64,000 nt of DNA from Nilaparvata lugens (Eukaryota > Arthropoda > Insecta > Hemiptera > Delphacidae), in contig NC_052511.1 of NCBI RefSeq assembly GCF_014356525.2, forward strand, positions 52,298,149-52,362,148, given 5' to 3'. This document shows, piece after piece, positions 11,250 to 20,375 of this stretch. The number at the start of each line of letters is the position of its first letter. Positions within the stretch are counted from its first letter, which is position 1. The notes beneath the pieces are model-generated. The model worked only from the letters and a program-made list of their open reading frames with translations, was not told where the DNA came from and did no database searches. The translations under genes were made by a program, and so were the position numbers.

Positions 11250-12300
11250 AACGCTGAGGTAAAACCAACAGGAGTATGATGATAGGAACACAAAAACGTG
11301 GAGGGAGAAAGCGAGAGAAGAGGAGAGAGAGAGATGAAGAGGGGGAGAAACGAGGACAGATAAAGAGAGAGAACAGAGACAGAAAAGAAAAAGAGAAAGG
11401 GGAAGAGGTAGAAAACAAAAGGAGAAAGATGGAGAAGACGAGGAAGAAGAACAGAGGAGAAAAAAAAGAGGAAGAGGAACAGGAAGGGAAAAAAGAGGAA
11501 GAGGGGAAAATAAGAAGAAGAGAAAGTGAGAGAGAAAAAGGAAGAGAAAAATAGAGAGAATATAACATAAAGAAAATATGCTGATGAAGTGGTTGAGTGG
11601 TTGAGGTGAAGTTCACTGAGAGATAATGACAACAGAGAGAGCATGACGACGAAGAAAGGGAGAGAAAGATAGACACAAAAGTGAGAGAGAAAAAAAAGGA
11701 GCAGAGAGAGTATGGAGAGAGAGTGAGAGAGGAAGAGAGCGTATGAAGAGAAAGTGAGAGTGAGAGACGAAAGGAGCAAAGAGAGAATGAAGAAAGAGTG
11801 AGAGAGGAAAGGGGCGTATGAAGAGAGAGAGAGAGAGAGAGAGTGAGTGAGAGAGGAAAGGAGCGTATGAAGAGAGAGTTAGTTTGATATGAAAGGAGCG
11901 TATAAAGAGAGAGTGAGAGTAAGACACGAAAGGAGCAAAGAGAGGATGAAGTAAGAGTGAGAGAAGAAAGGAGCGTATGAAGAGTGAGTGAGGTTGAGTG
12001 AGGGTGTGGGAAGGAGCAAAGAGAGAATGAAGAGAGAGTGAGAGAGAGTGTGAGAGCGGAAAGGAGCGTATGGTGAGAGAGTGTGATTGAGACACGAAAG
12101 GAGCAAAGAGAGGATGGAGTGAGAGGGAGAGTGAGTGAGAGAGTGTAAGAGAATGAAGAGAGAGTGAGAGAGAGTGTGAGAGCGGAAAGGAGCGTATGGT
12201 GAGAGAGTGATGGTGGGAGACGGAGGGAGCAGAGAGAGTATAAAGAGAGAGCGAGAGTGAGAGAGTGAAAGAGAATGAAGAGTGAGGGAGACGGTCAAGA
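11250..12300. repeat. Purine-rich (GA) minisatellite
   Basis: About 1 kb is almost pure purine on the plus strand. The first half is irregular GA/GGA. From about 11700 a longer unit recurs, built from 'gaaaggagcgtatgaagag', 'gagtgagag' and 'gagcaaagagagaatgaag' words in blocks of roughly 60 and 115 bp. The long Ser/Leu/His-rich minus-strand frames are by-products of this composition. Mirror-symmetric purine tracts of this kind can form triplex DNA. Confidence 0.85.
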
Positions 12301-12673
12301 GACAAAACATGTTGCGGGACATGTTGGTGTGTCCATTTGAGGGACAGTGTTCCTAACGACCGTAATATGCAAAGCATATCATAATCACACTGGGAGACAA
12401 CATTTGGTACCCCTGGTGGGAGGGAGTAGAGGGGGGAAGAGTTGTTGTTGGGGGGGGGGGGGAATGGAGGTGAGCATACACGTGAACCCTTAAAGGTTTC
12501 TTGTGGCTGCTGAATATTAGTGGAAGGGCGGTTGAGGTGTGTGTATGAGGGTGCAGTTCACGAGTAAACACCTTTAGAAGGGATCTAAATTGCTATACAT
12601 ATAGTTATAGATAGGCCTTGAAAGTGTGTTCTCTTCTAGAAGAAATTGAAAAATTGTCTCAACTTCAGTCAGA
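12301..12673. other. Mixed low-complexity DNA with a G run
   Basis: This stretch contains a run of 13 G at about 12450-12462 and G-rich flanks with GGGG words (12420-12475). 12590-12673 is the start of a degenerate tandem duplicate resembling 13395-13490. Confidence 0.5.
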
Positions 12674-12978
12674 TTACAGATGGAATTAAATAGAGAATGC
12701 ATTTATTCAAATGCTAATTAATATATAATTATTATTGAACGAAAATCCTAAATAAATGCTGCAAATCACCCCGAAGACCTCTGCTACTGCAGACATTGAC
12801 AACAGGGCTAACAGCTAGATGGAAATTCGATGAGAACTACTATCCAAAAATTAGTTGCCAGCCCGGGAATCGAACCCGGTACCTCCAAATTGCTAGTCAG
12901 GAATGCTTGCCTTTACACCAAACTGACAATCTCTGGACAGCAGCGCTCATTTTATACGAAGCCATAGCGGCCAACTAG
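12674..12978 (-). mobile_element. tRNA-derived SINE, full-length copy
   Basis: On the minus strand a tRNA-like head (12941-12857) is followed by a unique body (12856-12674) ending in AT-rich sequence. The body reappears without the head at 12979-13157 and inverted at 13170-13293. tRNA head plus shared body is the classic SINE layout; the head would carry the internal RNA polymerase III promoter. Confidence 0.7.
12857..12941 (-). ncRNA. tRNA-like head of the SINE (not an intact tRNA gene)
   Basis: The T arm is well formed: CCGGGTTCGATTCCCGG, the B-box of a pol III promoter. A box-A-like TTGGTGTAAAGGCA precedes it. The anticodon arm would be CCTGA-CTAGCAA-TTTGG, giving an AGC (Ala) anticodon, but the stem has a T-T mismatch and a G-T pair. 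The acceptor stem is poorly paired. It is therefore best called a tRNA-derived retroposon head or pseudo-tRNA. Confidence 0.65.
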
Positions 12979-13157
12979 TTACAGATGGAATTAAATAGAG
13001 AATGCATTTATTCAAATGCTAATAATTAATATATAATTATTATTGAACGAAAATCCCAAATAAATGCTGCAAATCACCCCGAAGACCTCTGCTACTGCAG
13101 ACATTGACAACAGGGCTAACAGCTAGATGGAAATTCGATGAGAACTACTATCAAAAA
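12979..13157 (-). mobile_element. SINE body, second copy without tRNA head
   Basis: Direct repeat of 12674-12856, starting immediately where the first copy ends. It stops just before the point where the first copy enters its tRNA-like head. Confidence 0.7.
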
Positions 13158-13169
13158 ATGGAAAGTGTA

Positions 13170-13293
13170 TTTTTGGATAGTAGTTCTCATCGAATTCCCA
13201 TCTAGCTGTTAGCCCTATTGTCAATATCTGCAGTAGCGGAGGTCTTCGGGGTGATTTGCAGCATTTATTTGGGATTTTCGTTCAATAATAATT
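13170..13293 (+). mobile_element. SINE body, third copy, inverted
   Basis: Reverse complement of the body of the two preceding copies, from the 'ttttggatagtagttctc' word to 'ttcaataataatt'. Together with 12979-13157 it makes a near-perfect hairpin-forming inverted pair separated by about 12 bp. Confidence 0.7.
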
Positions 13294-13964
13294 CAGTCAG
13301 ATTCTCTAGTTAATCTGTCATGCTTTCTAATAAGCTGACATATCGATTCTGCATAATATGATTAAATTTGTAGAGTGAATAATCCCAAGTCTCTTTAATG
13401 TTGCATATAGTTTTAGGTAGACCTTCAAAGTGTAAACCCTTTTTGGAAAAAAATCAAAATTATAATCTGAATTTCAGTTATATTTTCTAGTTTAGCTGTC
13501 ATGCTTCATAAAAGAGTGACTTGCACTTAATACTCTACCTTGTTTATATAAAGTATCCATCATTTTTCTTGTAATCTTTTCTAATGTCTCATTTTTATGT
13601 GAGATCAAAAGAAAAAAAATGATGAAGAATAATTTTTTGTGTTTCTAAATGAGTGCTTTCATTTTTACAGGTGAGTAGTTACTCAAATGTACCTACCTGT
13701 CTTGGAGTCATCTCTGTTGTCAATACCAAACCAATACCAGATCCGGTGAGTATAATGTTTGATGAGAGATGTGATGTATTTTATTACCACTGATATTGTT
13801 TTGACACTGATTATAAGAAAACACTCAACCAATAAGTTAACCAACATATTATTGGCTTTTGCCAACCAATTGGCACATGTCAATCAATACATTGGCTTTT
13901 GTATCACATACAGTATACAGAATTGAATGAATGACTACGACACTTCACGGAGACATGACACATC
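13294..13964. repeat. Degenerate tandem duplicate block
   Basis: 13395-13660 aligns by eye with 14000-14510, sharing 'caacttcagtcatattttc', 'caccttgtttatat' and 'ctaatgtctgattt' words in the same order, and more weakly with 12590-12673. This looks like an ancient tandem duplication later interrupted by the SINE cluster and the 21-bp array. Confidence 0.45.
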
Positions 13965-14012
13965 ATGTTGTTGGTGATGTTGTGTTTCTTGTTGGTGATG
14001 TTGTGTTTCTGT
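13965..14012. repeat. Two copies of a 20-21 bp word
   Basis: 'gttggtgatgttgtgtttct' occurs twice in tandem just upstream of the 21-bp minisatellite. Confidence 0.7.
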
Positions 14013-14034
14013 AGTATAAAATTGATCTCAACTT

Positions 14035-14264
14035 CAGTCATATTTTCCTGTTTGGCAGTCATATTTTCTAATCAAGCAGTCACATTTTCTAATCAAGCAG
14101 TCATATTTTCCAATCAAGCAGTCATATTTTCTAATCAAGCAGTCATATTTTCTAAACAAGCAGTCATATTTTCTAATCAAGCAGTCATATTTTCTAATCA
14201 AGCAGTCATATTTTCTAATCAAGCAGTCATATTTTCTAATTTAGCAGTCATATTTTTTGATAGA
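14035..14264. repeat. 21-bp minisatellite, about 10-11 copies
   Basis: The unit is close to AGCAGTCATATTTTCTAATCA, with few point differences. Since 21 is a multiple of 3 the array stays open on both strands (NQAVIFS on plus, CLIRKYD on minus), producing open frames of no biological meaning that I can defend. Confidence 0.9.
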
Positions 14265-14265
14265 C

Positions 14266-14332
14266 TGACCTGGATGACCTTGAGGTTAGGGTGGTTGACC
14301 TGGATGACCTTGAGGCGCCTGGATGACCTTGA
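14266..14332. repeat. Three copies of 'cctggatgaccttgag'
   Basis: The word recurs at about 14269, 14299 and 14319 and directly precedes the GC-rich hairpin. Confidence 0.8.
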
Positions 14333-14335
14333 GAT

Positions 14336-14377
14336 AAAGGCGGGTTCTGGGGCACTTGTGCACCAGAACCCGCCTTT
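14336..14377. other. Strong GC-rich hairpin, 18-bp stem, 6-nt loop
   Basis: Arms 14336-14353 and 14360-14377 match at 17 of 18 positions around the loop ACTTGT, and T residues follow. In bacteria this would be called an intrinsic terminator. In this eukaryotic context it may be a small foldback insertion or a hairpin RNA candidate. Confidence 0.75.
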
Positions 14378-14509
14378 TTATACTACTCACGTGTACTTCA
14401 CCTTGTTTATATGGATTATTTTTACTCTGCAAATGATACTTTCTAATGTCTGATTCAATGTAAAATCGAATGAATTCATTTTAAGAGTGATTTGTTGAGT
14501 TTCTGTATA

Positions 14510-14757
14510 TAGAATAGAATAGAAATCTTCATTTGTCATAAGGGCCATGCCCTAAACAAAGAGTTGCACACGAACTTCAATAATAAATACATGAATAACA
14601 ACAATATAAAAAATTACAGAGAAAAATTGAAATCACAGAAGCACAATTCACAACATCAACTCCATAAGATATGGGATATTTTTATTAACAATTGTTACAA
14701 GGCTGTTGCCTATAGTAACACACCGTGCCATTTTTTAGTGTGCCGGTAGCTAAATGT
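14510..14757 (-). mobile_element. LINE 3' end with (ATTCT)n tail
   Basis: On the minus strand the fragment ends 'gggcatggcccttatgacaa' then 'atgaagatttct' and ATTCTATTCTAT, a tail style known from CR1/L2-like LINEs. The upstream part has no intact frame. It is a 5'-truncated copy. Confidence 0.5.
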
Positions 14758-15017
14758 GATCGTTAACTGATGATGCTATTAATGGTTGCGTTCAAAGCCA
14801 CTGATCAATTCCATCGTGTTTTTTTTTACGTTCAGTAGAAAACCTGATCAAAGATTACTGATCACAGATGAACCACAGTATGGAAAGTCGGCTAATATCC
14901 TTAAGTTTTCAAACTAATTTTTAGTTTGAACAAAATTGTGAGAGTGAGATAATCAATATTGTCACTGATTAATGTCAATTTTTTGAAACTGAATACTATA
15001 TTAAACCACTTAACAAT
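14758..15017. other. Unassigned AT-rich DNA
   Basis: 'agtgtgccggt' at about 14736 resembles the outer end of the MITE at 15021-15152, so part of this stretch may be an interrupted arm of that element. I see nothing else. Confidence 0.3.
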
Positions 15018-15020
15018 ATT

Positions 15021-15152
15021 GCACAAAGGCGGTTAAATTTTAACCGTGATTAATTCCACGAGAATCAATCAGCGTTTTTGAACGGCTCCTCTGATTGGTT
15101 CTCGTGGAATTAATCACGGTTAAAATTTAACCGGCTATTGTGCAACCGGCAC
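15021..15152. mobile_element. Palindromic MITE
   Basis: Arms 15021-15072 and 15091-15143 are inverted copies of about 52 bp with few mismatches (GGTTAAATTTTAACCGTGAT, then TAATTCCACGAGAA) around an 18-nt loop. A related, more diverged copy lies at 57134-57275 and shares the outer 'agtgYcggttgca' end. Confidence 0.75.
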
Positions 15153-15277
15153 TAAGAATTTGAAGAATTAGGCTAGCAAGCTCACCTAAACCTCTTTGCC
15201 ACTTCCACATCACATTCAATTTCAGATCACCGTCTTCCTCATAGTCTCTCCTCTCTCTCTTTATCTCTATCCTATTT

Positions 15278-15562
15278 GGTAGAGAGTTAGTGGGGAGGAT
15301 ATTTTTAATATTCTTTCCGAAGAATGGACATTGATATGTCCAAAGCTCCGCCAATTTATGTAGATGCATAACAATATAATTATCTATAGTTATTATATTA
15401 CAAATTACTTTTTCATATCATATACAGTTCAATAATTATTTTCTTAGTCTATATTATGTAAATGCATCTATGATTTTGCTGTATTGTAAGCTATTGTATA
15501 TGAGTGTATGAGCCAATATATTGTAATCTACATAAATAAAGTACTCAATCAATCAATCAATC
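15278..15562 (+). mobile_element. LINE 3'-end fragment with (CAAT)n tail
   Basis: The unit starts GGTAGAGAGTTAGTGGGG, carries 'aataaagtactc' near its end and finishes in CAATCAATCAATCAATC. The same unit occurs at 29886-30174 (-), 30663-30946 (+) and 47067-47753 (-). The LINE at 16495 shows the same tail, so these are most simply 5'-truncated copies of that LINE family. This copy sits inside a CT-rich tract. Confidence 0.65.
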
Positions 15563-16494
15563 TCTCTCACACTCTCTATCTCTTTCTCTTTCACTCACAT
15601 TGTCTCTCACGAACAATCTCTCTCTTTCTCTGCATATCTCCGTCTTTCTCCCTCCTATCTCTGATTGTAGAGACGTCGCAAAAACGTCGTTATGCAAAGC
15701 GGCAAGCAGACAGGCAGGCAGTCGCTCTGTTCTAGCGAATTCGCGTACGCGATTTTTTGCATGACGCGACACGGCAGCGTGTGTGCGGTGTGCCGTGAAC
15801 ACACGTCGTGTCACGTGACGCATCACACATCATATCACGTGTGGCTGATACACGGGGATCACGCCTCAGTGCACTGACTGTAGGCCTACCGCGATTGCTG
15901 GCGGTATGCTTGTTTCCTGTATGCGTGGCTTATGTATGTGTGAGGGAGAGAGAAAGTGAATGAGTGGGAGAGAAAGAGAAATACAGAGAGATGAAGAGAG
16001 TGGGATGAGACTGGGGGAATGAGAAAGAGAGTGAGAGAGGAGTAATGAGAGAAAAAAGCAAGAAAGAGTAAGAGAATGTGGGGGATACCGAAAAAGTGAG
16101 AGAATGAGGTAGAGAATTTGAATTTGAATTTGAATTTGAATTTGAGACCGGAATACAGTGAGTAAGAGAGAGGAAGAGACTGAGTGGGAGAGTGATGGAG
16201 AAAAAGAGTGAAAAATAGTGATAGGGAATTGAGATGTTGGTGGAAGAAAGTAAGAGGGAGAAAAAATAATACTGAAGGGTGGAAGAGTGATGAAGATAAA
16301 GGGAACAGAGTTTAGGAGAAAGAGTGAGAGAGACAGAGCAACAGATAGAAATAGTGTGGAAGAGAAACAGAATTCAAGAGAAGAAAGAGAGAGAATATCA
16401 GTGATTTAGAGAGTATAAGCGGGTGCAAAAGAGGAATGATGAGGAAAAGAGATAGAATAAGCAAGAGAGGAAAAGAAAATGAAGGAGTGAAAGA
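15563..16494. repeat. CT tract, CpG-rich core, GA tract
   Basis: 15563-15665 is pyrimidine-rich. 15670-15900 is a CpG-rich stretch, unusual in this window, with many cgt/acg and 'cacgtg' words. 15940-16494 is purine-rich with a (GAATTT)n run at 16120-16145. LINE tails face inward from both sides. No start-site motif is distinct enough to call a promoter. Confidence 0.6.
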
Positions 16495-16516
16495 GATTGA
16501 TTGATTGATTGAGTAC

Positions 16517-16616
16517 NNNNNNNNNNNNNNNNNNNNNNNNNNNNNNNNNNNNNNNNNNNNNNNNNNNNNNNNNNNNNNNNNNNNNNNNNNNNNNNNNNNN
16601 NNNNNNNNNNNNNNNN
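16517..16616. other. Assembly gap (100 N)
   Basis: Exactly 100 N, a conventional scaffold gap size. It removes the RT catalytic YxDD block and 3' part of the LINE. Confidence 0.99.
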
Positions 16617-17486
16617 ACAGAGCTCTGTGATCTTTTAACTCTTTTGGTAATTGGTTCACATACAACAGAAACAGTAAGGGACCCAGAATTGAGCCTTGAG
16701 GTACTCCAGCCTGGACCTCCAGTTTTTGAGATTTAATTTTTACTATTTCATTCCCATCCACCTTGGTAAGCTCAACACACTGGTTTCTACCTATGAGATA
16801 TGATTCAAACCATTTTAGTTCTATACCATTCACACCTACAGTTTTTAGTATTTCCAATAATATTCTATGGTTCACACAATCAAAAGCTTTGGATAAATCA
16901 AGAAATATTGCGGCTGCCTTCTCACCTGAATCTATTATATCTATTAGTCTTTCAACAAGGGATACTATTGCAGTCTTAGTAGATTTCCCTTTCTGGAACC
17001 CATGCTGTTCATCACATATGAAATTAATTTCTTCCAGGTGCATCAATAGCCTATTTAAAACTACTCTTTCAAAAATTTTACTTATTACATTTAGAATACT
17101 AATGGGTCTATAATTTTCAACTCTTTCAGAATCACCGCTCTTGAAAATTGGCAAAATTTTTCCTTGTTTCAGATCATCAGGGAAAATACCCTGCTCTAGT
17201 GAAGTATTAAGGAGATGCAATAAAGGGTCCAGTAATTCATTTTCACATTCTTTTAAAATTTTGCTTGAGACCCCATCCAATCCTACTGTTTTTTTGTTAT
17301 TCAATTTTTTATTATTCTTGACAACTCATCTCTTGATAATGGATGAAATTTAAATACCTTTTCAATTGGCTCAGCATTTAATGTAGTTGTATTATAAGTA
17401 TTAGTGTTCAGTGACTTTTGGAGATTATATGCAACCTGTTGATAATACTTATTGAAAAAGTTACAAATGTCTATACTATCATCCAT
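16617..17486 (-). pseudogene. LINE reverse transcriptase, partial
   Basis: The frame 17304-16617 carries hallmark RT blocks: 'GKILPIFKSGD' and 'ENYRPISILNVISKIFE' (fingers), 'AIFLDLSKAFDCVNH' (motif A with catalytic Asp) and 'AGVPQGSILGPLLFLLYVN' (motif B). The motif C aspartates fall in the N gap. Upstream 17486-17301 is a short linker in another frame ('FFNKYYQQVAYNLQ'), the usual EN-RT connector of jockey/CR1 elements. It would copy LINE RNA at the nicked target. The frame change near 17301 makes this copy non-functional as assembled, though single-base assembly errors cannot be excluded. Confidence 0.85.
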
Positions 17487-17637
17487 ATAATTTCCATGTT
17501 CATCGATTATCCTAGGGACATTAGTAACTGTATCTTTTTGAGCTGCTCTCCTATTTCTATTAATTACCTCCCAAACAGCAGAGTTAAAATTGGTACTAGT
17601 TGTTAATATTTCAGCTGTTTTCTACACTTAGCTTTCC

Positions 17638-18520
17638 TCACTTCTTTTGCATAGTTTTCTTTAGACATTTGTATTTGACTTCACTCGGAACATCCCTCAC
17701 TAATTTAAATTCCTCATAAGCTTCCCTAACAATATTTCTTTGAGTAAGAATATCTTCAGTTATCCATTCATCTACTTTGTTTAATTTACTTTTTACTTTG
17801 ACTTTTTTTATTGGACAGCATACACTAATGTGAAATCTTAGAGTATCAATGAATTGCTTATATTTGTAATTTAGGTTACAACTGTTATAAACACTACTCC
17901 AATTTTCTTGAAGCAGTTCCTGCTTCAAACAATTTATATTTCTAGCTCATATTGCTGAATTTCTTTCACAAAAGTTTTTTTTCTGCTTGGATTCTGGCCC
18001 TGCAACTTAACATCTAAAATTTGATAGTTATGATCTGATAGATCTGAGCTACCTAACCTGACATTACAACCTTCTATATTGTGAGGATATTATCAATAAT
18101 TGTCTGTGAAGTTCGAGTTACTCTTGTATATTCGTGGACCTTAATTTCTAAATTATTCATATTAATAATATCTCTAATATCCTCTGTCATTTTATCCTGC
18201 CTGGCAAAATCGGTATTGAAATCTCCTACTACTATAACATTTGTGAAACGAGCGGTTGTAATTTCCAAAAGTGTATGGAGCAGCTCACAAAATTTTTGCC
18301 AGTCTCCATTTGGTGACCTATAGATACCTAACACTGCTACCTCAAATCGATCATCAATTTTTAACCTTAGTCCCGTCACCTCTAAATCCATCTCAACAGA
18401 AAATCTCTTAACAAAATCCAGTTCATAAGTTTGGGTATGTTTAGCATTGCTAGTGAATATACATACACCACCACTTCTATGAGCTATTCTACAAATTCTG
18501 ATCTCAGTGAATAGCCTGGA
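17638..18520 (-). pseudogene. LINE apurinic-like endonuclease and linker
   Basis: The minus-strand frame from about 18482 includes 'GGVCIFTSNAKHTQTYELDF', and 18391-18074 continues with 'VAVLGIYRSPNG' and 'NVIVVGDFNTDF', typical EEP endonuclease blocks. After a frameshift near 18085 the canonical 'SDHNYQ' block follows. 17928-17638 ('DEWITEDILTQRN') is the linker before RT. The enzyme would nick target DNA for target-primed reverse transcription. It is broken by at least one frameshift and later stops. Confidence 0.75.
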
Positions 18521-18700
18521 ATCCTAACTTGATTTATTTCCTTTATTTTTAAGCCATGCTCTGTGAAATAACAATGTCAGGATCCTCCTGTTTAAGAAAT
18601 ACTTCTAATCTGTCAATTTTGTTGCGAAGATACTGAATATTTTGATGATAAATACTAAAAACCTTACCATCTTGTGCTACTCTATCTCTAGCATTTGTAG

Positions 18701-19370
18701 CTATTTCCCTTTCCCTGTTTTGAGCCAATTTACTAAAAAATCGTTATTTGTTTTTTTGACTGTTTTTAAACCAGAGGATTGCAAACGGCTTTCAATCAGC
18801 TCTGCCAATCTATTACAAAAGATTACTTTGCCAGATCGATTTAGATGCAACCCATGATTAGTGAAGTTATGTCTTTTCAGCCTTTCATTTAGAAAACAAA
18901 TCCCCAGTTGTTTAGAATTCTTATTTTTTAGGCTGTTCATTGTATTATGGATTGATTGTTTGTCGAGTTGATTGCTTCATTTAATTCTGGCCTATCAAAC
19001 CTATTAGGAATAGTACTTATTATTAAGTTGTTTTTTGCTGAGTGGCACAATTTCCTTGATTTTTTCTGTTACTTGAGGAAGATGATTCAAGTTAGGTTCA
19101 TTTATATTATTTGAGCCACCCAGTACAATTAGATAGTCTTTTCATCAAAATCTTTAGTTTGTTCCCTAGCTGACTCTACAACTGCATTAATTGATGCACT
19201 TGGCTTGAAAAAACATTGGACATCAAATTTATTTTTTAATCTTTTATCAAGGAGATCACTGCAATCACGTCCATGACTGGACGTCAGTAGCAGAACTCTC
19301 CCTTTCCTATCTTTATTCCCCTCAGCTAATTTTTGGTTGCGTCTTCAAAACTCACTGTATGTTTTATTTC
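18701..19370 (-). pseudogene. LINE ORF1 with SGNH/GDSL esterase-like domain
   Basis: Minus-strand reading gives 'GRVLLLTSSHGRDC' (SGNH block I-like), then 'DYLIVLGGSNNINEP' (block III-like with Gly and Asn) after a one-base shift, and finally 'HGLHLNRSGKVIFCNRLAEL' at about 18860-18800, carrying the terminal GLH motif of the SGNH family. Esterase-bearing ORF1 proteins are known in CR1-group LINEs. The function in retrotransposition is unclear. Two or more frameshifts break the frame. Confidence 0.65.
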
Positions 19371-19770
19371 GACCATTTTCAGAGCATTTCCCATCATTAG
19401 GTTAGATTCTATTTTTTTGCATTTGGACGAGGTTCTATCATACATTTAGTATTATCAAATTTAGATTTTAGTTTCTTTATTTCCTCCGACATTAGACTAC
19501 ATTGATTTTTTAGATTTAGTATTTCTTTTTTATGGTCTTCATCTTGTAATTTATAATCAGTTCCAAAGATTTAATTTCTTCTACCATCCCTAACCTTTCT
19601 TACTCAGACGTTTTTAAGAGTTACTTCTAATTGTTTTTTAAATAGTGTGCTACTTTGTAGTTGAGCAACTTTTTCGGCTAAAAGTTTGAAGAACTGGGGT
19701 TTTTGGTTTTGGCGTTTTTGAATTTTGGTTTTGGGAACGCGTAAGTACTCTCGCTATGTTTACATTTCTA
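19371..19770 (-). pseudogene. LINE ORF1 N-terminal coiled-coil-like part
   Basis: Minus-strand frames contain 'LLAEKVAQLQSSTLFKKQLE' and 'LNLKNQCSLMSEEIKKLKS', with a heptad-like spacing of Leu/Ile/Val as in ORF1p trimerisation domains. Stops interrupt it. The 5' end of the LINE is not exactly definable. Confidence 0.45.
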
Positions 19771-20375
19771 TTATTTACCTTCGGTGTTTTACTTGAGTCA
19801 TCTTTCTATCTAAGAAATTATATTACTTGCAATAATAATAATTGATTTATAAATGATAGGATTTTAATTGGGTTATAATTTTAGTCAAGTAAACTATCTA
19901 TTTAGTAAAAGTATCTATTTACTATCTATCTATTAAACTATCTATTTACTATCGATTATAGTAAAGCAATATCCATTGAGAAACAGTTTATACTTCATAC
20001 TTGTATCTTCATGTGACATTCTACTATGAGAGAATATATATGATAAATAATAGATAAATTCTATGAGTGAATAGAGATCCATTTAGATAATTATTAAGAC
20101 TGGATTTATAAGCGTTGTAATTAGGGATCCCGAATCCATTTCTGATACCCAACAATCCCGGGATTTTTCAGCGTCAATCCGGGATTTTCGGGATTAGAAA
20201 ACCTGAAATTGTAAATAATATTTTTCCAAGAACAATTCAATATAGAATTCATTTACGGTGATAAATATGAGTTTTTATAAATAATTTATTGATCTTAGTG
20301 TTTGACTAATTTATTCTACAGGCACAGCCTACAGTTGCATAGGCCTATACATAATACTGTATACTGTACTCTTTA

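Larger units (their letters stand above)
16495..19770 (-). mobile_element. LINE (CR1/jockey-like), degenerate, interrupted by a gap
   Basis: Reading on the minus strand from about 19770: a coiled-coil-like N-terminal ORF1 part, an SGNH-esterase-like ORF1 domain, an apurinic-type endonuclease, reverse transcriptase up to the N gap, then 'GTACTCAATCAATC' and the (CAAT)n tail at 16516-16495. Several frameshifts and stops break the frames. The order ORF1(esterase)-EN-RT with a short tandem 3' tail fits the CR1/L2/jockey group. Confidence 0.8.

Noticed and set aside
11143..12377. Long minus-strand Ser/Leu/Phe/His-rich open frames (up to 254 codons)
   Set aside because: They follow exactly the purine minisatellite, overlap in several frames and have no domain; composition explains them.
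12857..12941. Functional tRNA-Ala gene
   Set aside because: Anticodon and acceptor stems are poorly paired and the sequence is joined to a repeated body, so it is a SINE head.
14336..14377. Intrinsic transcription terminator
   Set aside because: The shape fits, but there is no bacterial gene context and the window is insect-like DNA.
13965..14453. Possible CRISPR array (regular 21-bp repeats)
   Set aside because: Units are contiguous with no spacers and the genome is eukaryotic; it is a minisatellite.
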